From NCBI RefSeq assembly GCF_001042525.2, contig NZ_CP011921.2:310001-374000 (forward strand): a DNA stretch of 64,000 nt, in the 5' to 3' direction. This DNA is from Francisella orientalis FNO12. GTDB taxonomy: Bacteria; Pseudomonadota; Gammaproteobacteria; Francisellales; Francisellaceae. The notes below the pieces were generated by a model that worked only from the letters and a program-made list of their open reading frames with translations, did no database searches and was not told the origin of the DNA. The position numbers and the translations under genes are program-made. Of this stretch, positions 20,160 through 28,447 are shown one piece after another (positions within the stretch are counted from its first letter, which is position 1; every line of letters starts with the position of its first letter).

Positions 20160-20203
20160 GTAATGCATAACTTGAGCATGTATTTCGATCATCAATTTTT
20201 AGC

Positions 20204-20231
20204 TTGATGAATTATACATTCTAAGTATAAT
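20204..20231 (+). promoter_or_regulatory. Sigma70-type promoter for the thiamine operon
   Basis: TTGATG (20204-20209) and TATAAT (20226-20231) with 16 bases between them lie just upstream of the TPP riboswitch; transcription would start near 20238, about ten bases before the aptamer. Identified by consensus and position only. Confidence 0.6.
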
Positions 20232-20247
20232 ATCCTTAGAATTTTTA

Positions 20248-20344
20248 TTCACCGGGGGTGCTTTAGGGGCGAAATAAATTTGCTTCGAAGGCTGAGAAAT
20301 ACCCTAAAACCTGCTCTGGTTAATGCCTGCGGAGGGAGTGTGAA
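20248..20344 (+). promoter_or_regulatory. TPP riboswitch (THI element)
   Basis: All conserved elements are visible in order: P1 strands TTCAC (20248) and GTGAA (20344), GGGGGTGCTT, the pyrimidine-sensing GGCTGAGAAATACCCT, then ACCTG, CTGGTTAATGCCTGCGGAGGGAG. This is the thiamine diphosphate aptamer. It lies 85 bases before thiE and would repress the operon when TPP is plentiful. No terminator with a T run is seen, so control is probably at translation through the hairpin at 20397-20427. Confidence 0.95.
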
Positions 20345-20396
20345 GCATCTGAATTCCCACGTTTGGCTTTCATTCTGGGCTCTTAAGTGCTTTTAT

Positions 20397-20427
20397 ATCT
20401 TCCTTTGTAGAAAAATATAAGGAAGAT
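20397..20427 (+). promoter_or_regulatory. Hairpin hiding the thiE ribosome binding site
   Basis: ATCTTCCTT (20397-20405) pairs perfectly with AAGGAAGAT (20419-20427) around a 13-base loop. The right arm contains the AAGGAAG ribosome site of thiE, whose ATG is at 20429. With the upstream TPP aptamer this fits a translational riboswitch, TPP binding favouring the closed hairpin. The link to the aptamer is inferred. Confidence 0.7.
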
Positions 20428-20428
20428 T

Positions 20429-21070
20429 ATGAAAGAAAATTTTTGGCAACTTACATTAGTCACAAATAAAGGTAATATCCCTACAGCTCCTTATCTCGAG
20501 TGTATTGAAGTGTGCCTCAAAGCTGGTATCACATGCGTACAGCTTAGAGAAAAATCCTTGCCAGGAGAAGATTTGTTGGATTTTGGCAGCTCATTAAAAC
20601 GTCTTCTGGATTTATATAACGTTCCTTTAATCGTCAATGATAATGTTGATCTTTGCATAAAACTTAGCGCTTTCGGAGTTCACTTAGGTCAATCAGATAC
20701 GACAATTGAAAAAGCAAGATCCATCTTGGGGGCAGATAAAATCATTGGCTTAAGCGTAAATACAATAGAACAAATTCAAAACTCACGAACTCTGCCTATA
20801 GATTATATAGGAGTAGGCGCCATTTTCCCAACTAATAACAAACCTGATGTTGAAACTATATGGGGCTTAAGTGGACTGCGTCAAGCTTCTCTCATTCCAT
20901 CTCACCCTATTATAGCAATAGGAGGAATAGATGAAAGTAATACCTTTTCTGTTATAAATTCTGGTGCGAACGGAATAGCAGCCATAGGCGCATTTCATCA
21001 AGCAGCAGATCCTTTTTTAACAACAAAGAATTTAATAAAAATCATCAATGAGGCAAATAATGATAGATAA
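20429..21070 (+). CDS. thiE: Thiamine-phosphate synthase ThiE
   Basis: Joins HMP diphosphate and thiazole phosphate to thiamine phosphate in the cytosol. The 213-residue TIM barrel shows the family motifs QLREKS, LIVNDNVDLC, GVHLGQSD, YIGVGAIFPTNNKPDV and AIGGID, with no gaps. It is first in a five-gene operon behind a TPP riboswitch and overlaps thiM by 11 bases. Length is normal and no lesion is visible, in contrast to the surrounding island genes. Confidence 0.95.
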   Translation: MKENFWQLTLVTNKGNIPTAPYLECIEVCLKAGITCVQLREKSLPGEDLLDFGSSLKRLLDLYNVPLIVNDNVDLCIKLSAFGVHLGQSDTTIEKARSILGADKIIGLSVNTIEQIQNSRTLPIDYIGVGAIFPTNNKPDVETIWGLSGLRQASLIPSHPIIAIGGIDESNTFSVINSGANGIAAIGAFHQAADPFLTTKNLIKIINEANNDR

Positions 21071-21848
21071 AATGGAAAAAGCTTTAGCTAAGGTTAGGAG
21101 TAAAAACCCCCTTATACTATGCCTTACAAACTTTGTCACAGTAGAATTTGTTGCAAATAGTTTACTCAGCATTAGCGCTGCACCAATTATGAGTACGTGC
21201 GAAGATGAAATTGAAGAACTAGTCAAAATGGCATCGGCCCTCTATATCAACATAGGAACGCTTGATCATGATTTTATTGCGCTAGCTAAAAAAGCGATAG
21301 AGATCGCCAAAGAACACAATAAACCTCTTATCTTTGATCCTGTGGGCAGCAGTGCCACGATCATAAGAACTGAGACCTCAAAATTTATTCTGCCTTTTTC
21401 AAATTTCATCAGAGGTAATAGTAGCGAAATCATATCACTCGCAGGTAATACGCACACAACCTATGGAGTTGAAGCCAATAATACGACAGATGAAGCTGTA
21501 TCCATTGCAAAACGCTTAAGCCTACAGAATAACGCGGTTGTGATAGTTAGCGGATCGGTGGATTTTATCACAGATGGAAATAAATCAATTGAGGTGCCAT
21601 TTGGTTCGCCTCTTATGCAAATGGTTACAGGTATGGGCTGCAGCCTGACAGCAGTAATCGCAGCATTTGTCTCCGTTGTGGAAGATCCTTTTGAATCTGC
21701 TGTCATAGCCGCACATTACTTTGCTATTTGCGGAGAAATAGCATCAAAAAAGCAGCAATCAATTGGAACATTCAAGGTAGCGTTTCTGGATCAATTACAT
21801 GACCCAGATTTTGCATTAATGAGAGATTTGTATGATTCAAGAAGATAA
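21060..21848 (+). CDS. thiM: Hydroxyethylthiazole kinase ThiM
   Basis: Phosphorylates salvaged hydroxyethylthiazole. About 262 residues of ribokinase-like fold with PLILCLTNFVTVEFVANSLL, LIFDPVGSSAT, FIRGNSSEI and the active-site MVTGMGCSLTAVIAAF (catalytic Cys). The ATG at 21060 is six bases after GAGG; in-frame ATGs at 21048 and 21072 are alternatives. It overlaps thiE and thiL, so expression is coupled. No de novo thiazole gene (thiG, thiS, thiO) is present in the island, so this marks a salvage pathway. Confidence 0.95.
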   Translation: MIDKMEKALAKVRSKNPLILCLTNFVTVEFVANSLLSISAAPIMSTCEDEIEELVKMASALYINIGTLDHDFIALAKKAIEIAKEHNKPLIFDPVGSSATIIRTETSKFILPFSNFIRGNSSEIISLAGNTHTTYGVEANNTTDEAVSIAKRLSLQNNAVVIVSGSVDFITDGNKSIEVPFGSPLMQMVTGMGCSLTAVIAAFVSVVEDPFESAVIAAHYFAICGEIASKKQQSIGTFKVAFLDQLHDPDFALMRDLYDSRR

Positions 21849-22767
21849 AATAATTAAAGCTTTGCAGGCCGCTAGCGCCGATGGGTTTATCGGTGACGAT
21901 GCTGCTGTCCTACCTAATCTAAATGGGAGCAATAGGTATGTGATTAGTAAAGATTTGCTCATAGAAGATGTGCATTTTCGCACTTCTTACTTTTCCCCAG
22001 AAGATCTTGCACATAAAGCTCTGCACGTCAATTTAAGCGATATAGCGGCTATGGGAGCAGAGCCTTTATATATTTTATGTGAAATTTCCATCCCAAGTCG
22101 CTTGCAGGACTATGCACCCAAGTTTTTAAATTCATTAACTGCTAAGTGCCAAAATGCTGGCGTCACTTTGATTGGCGGAGACACTACCGCCTCTAAAGAA
22201 CGCTTATTTATCAATATAACAGCCATCGGAACAGCCCCTGAATCTAATATTAAATATAGAAACGGTGCACAAGCTTCAGATCTGATTTGTATAATAGGAA
22301 ATTTAGGCTTTGCACATTTGGGCTTAGAGCAATCTCTGACTACAGATACGAAATACATCAATAGCTTCTTGCATCCAGAAGCCAAAATTAAAGAAGGAAT
22401 ATGGCTAGGAAAGCTGCGTGCTGTTAACAGCATGATGGACATTTCTGATGGGCTTTATATCGATTTGAAGCGTCTAGCTTCAAGTGCGGGAAAGCATGCA
22501 GTCCTCGATATCGATCTTTTGCAAAATCACTTACGCCTTAATGTGTCTGTGCAAGTTGCTTTGGAAGGTGGAGAAGATTATGGATTGCTCGTGACAATTC
22601 ATCAAGACGCATTTGAAGAATTATCCCATAGGTTTATGGAAAGCTTTGGTTATGGCTTAAAGGTTGTTGGGCATATCACTGATGGAGATGGTTTGTCGTT
22701 CAAACAAAACAGTAAGCCTGTCGAAATTACGGTCAATCATTTTGCGCATTTTGGAGAAAGGTTATGA
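21832..22767 (+). CDS. thiL: Thiamine-monophosphate kinase ThiL
   Basis: Makes the active cofactor thiamine diphosphate from thiamine phosphate. The 311-residue protein has the PurM-like ATP-binding motifs GFIGDDAAVLP, LAHKALHVNLSDIAAMGAEPLY, LIGGDTTAS and MMDISDGLYIDLKRL. It overlaps thiM by 17 bases and thiD by 4 (ATGA). Length is typical and the frame whole. Confidence 0.95.
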   Translation: MIQEDKIIKALQAASADGFIGDDAAVLPNLNGSNRYVISKDLLIEDVHFRTSYFSPEDLAHKALHVNLSDIAAMGAEPLYILCEISIPSRLQDYAPKFLNSLTAKCQNAGVTLIGGDTTASKERLFINITAIGTAPESNIKYRNGAQASDLICIIGNLGFAHLGLEQSLTTDTKYINSFLHPEAKIKEGIWLGKLRAVNSMMDISDGLYIDLKRLASSAGKHAVLDIDLLQNHLRLNVSVQVALEGGEDYGLLVTIHQDAFEELSHRFMESFGYGLKVVGHITDGDGLSFKQNSKPVEITVNHFAHFGERL

Positions 22768-23558
22768 AATACAAAAGTTTATCTATTGCAGGATTTGATG
22801 GTTCTGGCGGTGCTGGCATTCAGGCTGATCTTAAAACATTTTCTGCAACAGGATGTTATGGGATGACTGTCCTCACCGCCATTCCTGTGCAAAATACTTG
22901 TGGTGTACGCGGCTGTTATGATATCCCGCTTTCATGCATCCATGAGCAGCTTGAAGCTATATTTGATGATATAAGGCCAGATGCGATAAAAATTGGCATG
23001 CTCTTCTCTACTGAGATCATAGAGCTCGTGACTGCTTTCTTAATGAGGCATGCAAAAGGCATTCCAATAGTTTTAGATCCAGTGATGGTGGCAAAAAGTG
23101 GTGATCCTCTCTTGCAAGCTGATGCTGTGGAAGCGTTAAGAACAAAATTGATACCAATTACAAATATTATTACCCCCAATTTGCCTGAAGCAAGAACATT
23201 ATTACCAGGAAATTACGACAAAAAGACATTAGCGCAAAAGTTACTCGATTTAGGATGCGGAGCTGTTCTTTTGAAGGGAGGACATGAAGACGCTGCGACC
23301 TCAGATGATTTATTTTTATCGCATGACATTACAGAAACGTTATCTGCACCGCGTATCAATTCTAAAAACACTCATGGTACGGGATGTACTTTATCCGCAG
23401 GCATAGCAAGCTTTATTGCTCAAGGCTTTTCTACTTTTATGGCGTGCACAAAAGCCAAGTCATATCTGCATGGCGCAATGCTGCATAGCAAAGACAGCAA
23501 TGTAGGAAAAGGACATGGCCCGGTACATCATTTTCACCATTTATGGAAATATTTATAG
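22764..23558 (+). CDS. thiD: HMP/HMP-phosphate kinase ThiD
   Basis: Two-step kinase giving HMP diphosphate. The 264-residue ribokinase-fold protein carries GSGGAGIQADLKTFSATGCYG, VLDPVMVAKSGDPLL, NIITPNLPEA and the anion-hole motif KNTHGTGCTLSAGIASF. The usual AGSDPSGGAG reads AGFDGSGGAG, a small variation. It starts inside the thiL stop (ATGA). thiC is absent from the window, so its HMP would come from TenA or from outside. Confidence 0.95.
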   Translation: MKYKSLSIAGFDGSGGAGIQADLKTFSATGCYGMTVLTAIPVQNTCGVRGCYDIPLSCIHEQLEAIFDDIRPDAIKIGMLFSTEIIELVTAFLMRHAKGIPIVLDPVMVAKSGDPLLQADAVEALRTKLIPITNIITPNLPEARTLLPGNYDKKTLAQKLLDLGCGAVLLKGGHEDAATSDDLFLSHDITETLSAPRINSKNTHGTGCTLSAGIASFIAQGFSTFMACTKAKSYLHGAMLHSKDSNVGKGHGPVHHFHHLWKYL

Positions 23559-23581
23559 CAATCAATTTAAGGTTAAACTAA

Positions 23582-24247
23582 ATGACAAAATTATCAGAAA
23601 CAGCATTAGCAAAATGTCAGCTTATCATTCAGGCGATAAAGGACCATCCTTTTAATAAAGAGCTTGCGAATGGATCACTTAATATGGATAAATTTGCTTA
23701 TTACATAGAGCAAGATACCCTGTATTTAAGAGATTTTGCAAGAAGCCTTGCTGTGATTGCTTCAAAAGCCCCCCTTAAATTTGTAAAAGATTTCCTATCA
23801 TTTTCAGGTGGGGCATTAATAGCAGAGCAAGAAGTTGTGCATAGCTTTTTTCGTCACACCTTTAATCTTCAAGAAACAGAAAAACTAACACCAGCAACAC
23901 TTTCTTACACAAGCTATCTGTTACAAGTAAGCAGCATGGCACCAGTAGAAATCGCAATCGCCTCTATTTTGCCGTGTTTTTGGGTTTATAAAATCGTAGG
24001 ACAATCTATTGCTCAAAATACTGATATGGAATCTCAAAATCCTTATAAAAAATGGATAGAGACTTATTCTGGCAAGGAGTTTAGCGATAGCGTCGAAAGA
24101 GCTATTAGTATTTTTGATGAAGTAGCGTTGTCCGCATCAGACGAAGTTCGGGATTTAATGCTAGAAGCATTTTATAAAAGTACTGTTTTAGAATGGCATT
24201 TCTGGAACGATTCATATAATCAAGTTGTTTTTGACGCATTTGTTTAG
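23582..24247 (+). CDS. tenA: Aminopyrimidine aminohydrolase (thiaminase II) TenA
   Basis: TenA hydrolyses degraded thiamine (aminomethyl-HMP) to reusable HMP. The 221-residue all-helical protein has YYIEQDTLYLRDFARSLAVIASKAP, the Cys region IAIASILPCFWVYKIVG and YKKWIETYSGKEF. It is the last gene of the operon, 23 bases after thiD, and supplies the pyrimidine that ThiD uses. Intact. The 244 bases after it hold no gene I can name. Confidence 0.93.
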   Translation: MTKLSETALAKCQLIIQAIKDHPFNKELANGSLNMDKFAYYIEQDTLYLRDFARSLAVIASKAPLKFVKDFLSFSGGALIAEQEVVHSFFRHTFNLQETEKLTPATLSYTSYLLQVSSMAPVEIAIASILPCFWVYKIVGQSIAQNTDMESQNPYKKWIETYSGKEFSDSVERAISIFDEVALSASDEVRDLMLEAFYKSTVLEWHFWNDSYNQVVFDAFV

Positions 24248-24491
24248 GAATCATCAACATCATACAAAATCTTTTTAGCTAGCTTAACGAGAGCATGGGC
24301 ATATCCAGTAATGCTCAATCTAGTTGATTCTACTGCAGCAGTACATTTAATGTCGCTTATATTAGTCTTTATAATTTGTAATGATTGATATAAAACTCTT
24401 TAGATTGATACGACTTGACTTTAAACTTAATGTTTGTTATGCTATTCATTAATGATGTTTGTGATGGCTATAAAACACTTAAGAGAAGACT

Positions 24492-24818
24492 ATGACAAAT
24501 TTACCCATCCCTGTAATAAGCGCTTTGCGAAAATTAGGGCAGGATATCAATGATGCAAGGCGTCGCAGGCGTATCACCGCCCAGCTTATGGCAGAGCGTG
24601 CTGGCTTATCAAGGTCCACTATTGGAAAAATTGAAAAGGGAGATCCAACTACCTCCATTGGTAGTTACGGCGCAGTACTATTTGTTCTGGGGATGGAAAA
24701 ACGCCTGAGCGATTTAGTCGATAGCATGCATGACCTTGTTGGACGAAGGCTTGAAGATGAAAATTTACCCCAAAGGGTGCGTCTCCCTAATAAAATAAAT
24801 GAGAAAAGCGATGAGTAG
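24492..24818 (+). CDS. hipB: HipB-like XRE antitoxin/regulator
   Basis: A 108-residue protein with an XRE helix-turn-helix (LGQDINDARRRRRITAQLMAERAGLSRSTIGKIE split over helices 1-4) and a charged C-terminus. It overlaps the start of a HipA-like gene by 8 bases, the usual hipBA order, so it is the DNA-binding antitoxin. The frame is whole while its partner is dead. The spacer before it may hold its own autoregulated promoter. Confidence 0.82.
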   Translation: MTNLPIPVISALRKLGQDINDARRRRRITAQLMAERAGLSRSTIGKIEKGDPTTSIGSYGAVLFVLGMEKRLSDLVDSMHDLVGRRLEDENLPQRVRLPNKINEKSDE

Positions 24819-25227
24819 CAAAGAAGTTATTGTCTTGGTTTCTTTAGGGGCATAAGATATCCGCGTTGGAAAGCTGAGGTTTCATGTAAAGGGTAATAAA
24901 GAAAGAGCCTCCTTTGAATATGATAAAAAATGGCTTGATCATCCTGAAAGATTTGCACTTGAACCAGCTTTAAAGCTTACGGAAGGTGGGTTTCATACAG
25001 GTCAGAACTTAAGTTTATTTGGTGGATTTGGCGACTCTGCTCCAGATCATCGTTGGGGGCGTGTACTAATGCGACGTTTTGAGGCGGCCAAGGCAAAATA
25101 GCAAAATCGCCTACCCACCACTCTTTTTGAAATTGATTATTTGCTTGGAGTGAATGAAAAGCAAGAGTGCGATAGGATGTCGAGTGCTTTTGTATATGAA
25201 GAAAGTGACGAAATTTATCACAAATAG
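24811..25227 (+). pseudogene. hipA: HipA-like kinase toxin, N-terminal remnant
   Basis: One frame from ATG 24811 gives the HipA N-terminal domain: VGKLRFHVKGNKERASFEYDKKWL with FALEPALKL, then SLFGGFGDSAPDHRWGRVLMRR. In-frame stops occur at 24853 (TAA) and 25099 (TAG). The kinase domain is missing; the frame ends at 25227, ten bases before a long inverted repeat, so the 3' part was probably lost by rearrangement at the island's right edge. Confidence 0.85.
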
Positions 25228-25236
25228 TTCATGCCA

Positions 25237-25273
25237 TGTCCCTAAAGTTACATATAGTGTAATTTTAGAGACA
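25237..25273. repeat. Inverted repeat, 16-base arms
   Basis: TGTCCCTAAAGTTACA and TGTAATTTTAGAGACA face each other across five bases and pair at 13 of 16 positions. There is no T run. It could be the joined ends of a lost insertion sequence or an operator; it lies between the hipA remnant and the right island border. Confidence 0.55.
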
Positions 25274-25418
25274 CGATAAACTCACTCAATGTTTTGTGTC
25301 AGAGAATCCAAAATCGTTCATTTGACACTCTCCAGGTACGCCTCTATAATCGCTTACAGAGAGTAAAAACATGACTATACTACCTCAGTTTGGAGTTGGT
25401 TAGGTTGGAGCGAACTAA

Positions 25419-25428
25419 TCTCCGCCAG
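25419..25428 (+). repeat. Candidate attR: copy of tRNA-Ser 3' end
   Basis: TCTCCGCCAG repeats the tRNA-Ser 3' end at 11169-11178 in the same orientation. From here on, core Francisella-like genes resume (next stop codon at 25431), so it marks the right edge of the island. Being only 10 bases, it is suggestive. Confidence 0.5.
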
Positions 25429-25430
25429 CT

Positions 25431-25844
25431 TTAAATAAAAGAATAATCTGTCTTTGTATAAGTTACCAAAACACTTTCTTGATGATATGATTTTTCGTAG
25501 ACATTGACTAGATTGTTTACTTTTTGCTCTAGTTGTTTTGACTTATCATCTACAAGTATTGTGATAACTTTGGTTTTTTCACTATACGTAGTTCCTGTTA
25601 GGCTACGCCAATATCCTCTAGCATCATTTTCAGTATAACCATCAGGGAAAGAAGGAGTTATGTATTTGTTCTCAAAATTTTTGAATATATTATCTGAAAC
25701 GTAAGAGATATTATTTTTATCATCTTTCATAGTTCTGCCAAAGTAAAGTTTGACAATATATCCTTGATTATCTTTCGCATATGCAAAGCTAGTATCAGAT
25801 AATATAAATATACATAACGCTAGTGTAATTATATATCTTTTCAT
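25431..25844 (-). CDS. DUF3574 family secreted protein
   Basis: A 137-residue protein with a signal peptide (MKRYIITLALCIFIL, cleavage near FAYA-K). The mature part has the DUF3574 pattern: KLYFGRTMKDDK, FENKYITPSFPDGYTENDARGYWR and EKTKVITILVDD. Function unknown; presumed periplasmic. It begins inside the stop of the upstream DUF423 remnant (ATGA overlap), so the two formed an operon. Intact. Confidence 0.82.
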   Translation of the reverse strand: MKRYIITLALCIFILSDTSFAYAKDNQGYIVKLYFGRTMKDDKNNISYVSDNIFKNFENKYITPSFPDGYTENDARGYWRSLTGTTYSEKTKVITILVDDKSKQLEQKVNNLVNVYEKSYHQESVLVTYTKTDYSFI

Positions 25845-26235
25845 ATGCTTCTCTTTAGGTTCTTCTTCAAAAAAATAGCAGCTAAAATTAGCATTAGCCA
25901 GCCTATCATCAGAGTGCTGCCACCTAATGGTGCTAGCTTCAAAATAATAGGTATATTATAAACTACAGAAATATAAATGCTAAAGCTAAATAATATTGTG
26001 CCGACTATAAAAAAAAGTTGCTTAGTTTAAGAGATAAGCTTCGTGCTAAGCTCTTACTACTTAAAAGAGCTATTCCAATACCACTAATTACGATAGCTTA
26101 AGCTTGATTATAGCGAACTGCAGCTATTATGAAATCAAAGTGTTCAGCTGAGATTTGTGATTTTAGACCATGCTCTGCATAAGCGCCAAAAGCTACTGAT
26201 ATAAAACCTAAGATTGCACCAATTATTAAAGTCAT
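25841..26235 (-). pseudogene. DUF423 (YgdD) small membrane protein, degraded
   Basis: The first helix pair is recognisable (LIIGAILGFISVAFGAYAEHGLK...FIIAAVRYNQA, the DUF423 signature), followed by an in-frame stop at 26098-26100 and a frameshift near 26010 before FSIYISVVYN and LAPLGGSTLMIGWLMLILAAIF. Joined length would be about 130 residues with four helices. It lies between ubiA and the DUF3574 gene on the same strand. Confidence 0.85.
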
Positions 26236-26243
26236 ATCATCTC

Positions 26244-27101
26244 CTATACATATTGAAGTAATACTGTGATGAAAACTATCAATCCAATCCAATGATTATC
26301 AGAAAAAGCTTTTATACAGTTAGCTATACCTAGTTTTTTATATAAGAAATAATTTCTGATAAATAAAAAAGCACTAACAATAACACCTATGTAAAAAATA
26401 ATATTAAAGCTTAGATATATACCTAGAGCTATCAAAAGTATTAATGATATGAAATTGAATAAAAAGATGTACTTAAATACTTTATCTCCAAATAAAACAG
26501 CTGATGATTTAATACCAATTTCTAAATCAAAATCTCGATCGGCTAGGGCATAGATAGTATCATAAATTATAGTCCAACATATCGTTGATAGATAAAATAT
26601 CCAAGCTTCAGATGGTATATGATTTTGTATAGCAGAAAACGCCATAAAAATACCAAAGTTGAATGTTAAACCAAGGATTAGTTGGGGTATTGCAAAGAAC
26701 CTTTTACAAAATGGATATAAAACAGCTAAAAATAGGGCTACAAATGATAGTAAAATTGTGTATAAGTTTAAAAACAATACACAGATAAAAGCAACTATCG
26801 TAAGAGCTAGACACAAATATAATGCATTCTTGACACTAAGTTTACCACTGGTTAAAGGGCGAGTATTAGTACGTTCTACGTGTTTGTCAAAATCTATGTC
26901 TGCGATATCATTAACAATACAACCAACTGTACGCATTACAACTACACCAATAATGAAGATAATCAAATATTTAATATCTGGAATACCATGACTTGCCAAA
27001 ACTAATGCAGTAAGAGTTGGCCAAAGAATTAGCAGTATTGGAATAGGGCGATGCAATCTCATCAGCGTAATATATGCTTTGAATTTTGTATTACTCTGCA
27101 T
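26244..27101 (-). CDS. ubiA: 4-hydroxybenzoate octaprenyltransferase UbiA
   Basis: Attaches the polyprenyl tail to 4-hydroxybenzoate in ubiquinone synthesis, in the inner membrane. The 285-residue protein has both Asp-rich motifs, [20 protein letters not shown] and [16 protein letters not shown], and about eight hydrophobic helices. Its start overlaps the end of ubiC by 11 bases. Intact. Confidence 0.95.
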   Translation of the reverse strand: MQSNTKFKAYITLMRLHRPIPILLILWPTLTALVLASHGIPDIKYLIIFIIGVVVMRTVGCIVNDIADIDFDKHVERTNTRPLTSGKLSVKNALYLCLALTIVAFICVLFLNLYTILLSFVALFLAVLYPFCKRFFAIPQLILGLTFNFGIFMAFSAIQNHIPSEAWIFYLSTICWTIIYDTIYALADRDFDLEIGIKSSAVLFGDKVFKYIFLFNFISLILLIALGIYLSFNIIFYIGVIVSAFLFIRNYFLYKKLGIANCIKAFSDNHWIGLIVFITVLLQYV

Positions 27102-27606
27102 TATAAAACTCCGGTAAAACTAGAAAATATTCCGTAATTAAAAATTTAAGCTTTTGATTATCTTTGTATGTAAATATCGAACTGCGAGAAAAGATTTCTT
27201 GCTGAATATGCCTATTTGCTTCTTGATAAAAATCATTACTAGATAACTTCCGGATTATAAATTCATCACGAGTAAACTTGGATTTTTTAAAAAGTAAATT
27301 ATCGCCAATTGGCTTTGTGCCAAGATTATCAACTTCTTGTGAAAAAAAATCATAAGTATCACAGGGAATGATTGTCCTAGCAAAAACTAAAGTTTCATTA
27401 ATACTTGAAAGTGTTATTTGTCGTACTAATGCAGTCTTAATCGCTAATAGTGATGCTTCTAATTGATTAACATTTGTAAAACTCTGAGAGATTTTATCTA
27501 ATATAATTTCACCATAGCCTTTTGATAGGCTTGTAACTAAGGTTTTCGCATCATTAAGCCAGTATCTTTCTACTTTTGATAAATTTTGTTTGTTAATAAT
27601 ATTCAT
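27091..27606 (-). CDS. ubiC: Chorismate lyase UbiC
   Basis: Converts chorismate to 4-hydroxybenzoate and pyruvate, the first ubiquinone step, feeding UbiA encoded just downstream. The 171-residue protein shows family motifs [23 protein letters not shown] split around the conserved Arg-x-x-x-Leu and ARTIIP, and [14 protein letters not shown] (LGxxPLGxxLF pattern). Similarity is moderate; the ubiA neighbour settles the call. Confidence 0.88.
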   Translation of the reverse strand: MNIINKQNLSKVERYWLNDAKTLVTSLSKGYGEIILDKISQSFTNVNQLEASLLAIKTALVRQITLSSINETLVFARTIIPCDTYDFFSQEVDNLGTKPIGDNLLFKKSKFTRDEFIIRKLSSNDFYQEANRHIQQEIFSRSSIFTYKDNQKLKFLITEYFLVLPEFYNAE

Positions 27607-27705
27607 ATATCAGAAATTACCTTAAACTTAAAGTTTCTTATTTTAATATCGATTTGTATAATTATACACTTAATAACTTAAGAATTTAATTAAAAGGATT
27701 CCAAA

Positions 27706-28413
27706 ATGCGTCCAAGTGGAAGAAATAACGATCAATTACGTAGTTTAAAAGTTACACATAATTTTACAAAACATGCTGAAGGTTCAGTTTTAATAGAGTT
27801 TGGTGATACTAAAGTTTTATGCACAGCCTCTGTGGTTGCTGGTGTACCAAGATTCAAAAAAGATTCTGGTGAGGGGTGGTTAACTGCTGAATATGGTATG
27901 TTACCGCGTTCAACTCATACTCGTATGGATAGAGAAGCTGCTAGAGGTAAGCAATCTGGTAGAACACAAGAAATCCAAAGACTAATTGGTAGAGCTTTAC
28001 GTGCAAGTGTTAACTTAACGAAAATAGGTGAGAATACTATCAAAGTTGATTGTGATGTAATCCAAGCAGATGGTGGCACACGTACAGCGTCTATCACCGG
28101 AGCATCATTAGCTATTAGGGATGCTATAGATTATATGAAGCAAAATGGCATGCTTGATGAACAAACTAATCCATTAATATCTCAAGTTGCTGCAATATCT
28201 GTTGGTATTTATAACAATGAGCCTATACTTGATCTAGATTATGATGAAGACTCGAATGCTGAAACAGATATGAATGTGGTTATGAACTCAAATGGCGGTA
28301 TGATTGAGATTCAAGGTACAGCAGAAGGCAAAGACTTCTCAGAAGGAGAGTTTGCTAAAATGCTAGGTCTTGCTAAAAAAGGTATTAAAGAAATATTTAA
28401 AAGTATATTCTAG
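27706..28413 (+). CDS. rph: Ribonuclease PH
   Basis: Phosphorolytic 3'-5' exoribonuclease trimming tRNA precursors. The 235-residue sequence starts [12 protein letters not shown] and contains [49 protein letters not shown] and [20 protein letters not shown], all family hallmarks. AAAAGGATTCC precedes ATG. Divergent from ubiC, with 99 bases between for both promoters. Intact. Confidence 0.97.
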   Translation: MRPSGRNNDQLRSLKVTHNFTKHAEGSVLIEFGDTKVLCTASVVAGVPRFKKDSGEGWLTAEYGMLPRSTHTRMDREAARGKQSGRTQEIQRLIGRALRASVNLTKIGENTIKVDCDVIQADGGTRTASITGASLAIRDAIDYMKQNGMLDEQTNPLISQVAAISVGIYNNEPILDLDYDEDSNAETDMNVVMNSNGGMIEIQGTAEGKDFSEGEFAKMLGLAKKGIKEIFKSIF

Positions 28414-28447
28414 TTCATGATAAACATAATTCTTATAAAATAAAATC

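Larger units (their letters stand above)
11178..25428. mobile_element. Foreign genomic island in tRNA-Ser, mostly decayed
   Basis: About 14.2 kb between the tRNA-Ser 3' end and a 10-base repeat of it. Content differs from the flanks: visibly more G+C and codons such as CGT/CTC/GGC, with accessory genes in place of core ones (GNATs, NUDIX, cupin, SelO, zinc regulon, TspO, thiamine operon, hipBA). No integrase or conjugation gene is recognisable. The first 220 bases (11178-11400) carry no gene I can identify. Nearly every gene is broken except thiE-M-L-D-tenA, two GNAT ORFs and hipB. Donor unknown; the gene mix would suit another gammaproteobacterium. Confidence 0.7.

Noticed and set aside
24248-24491. 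Fifty-codon minus-strand frame between tenA and hipB
   Set aside because: No start codon with ribosome site and no recognisable motif; the stretch more likely holds the hipB promoter or debris.
11178-25428. Prophage or pathogenicity island (FPI-type) in the tRNA-Ser site
   Set aside because: No phage structural, integrase, type VI-like iglABCD/pdpA or conjugation genes are visible; content is metabolic and regulatory.
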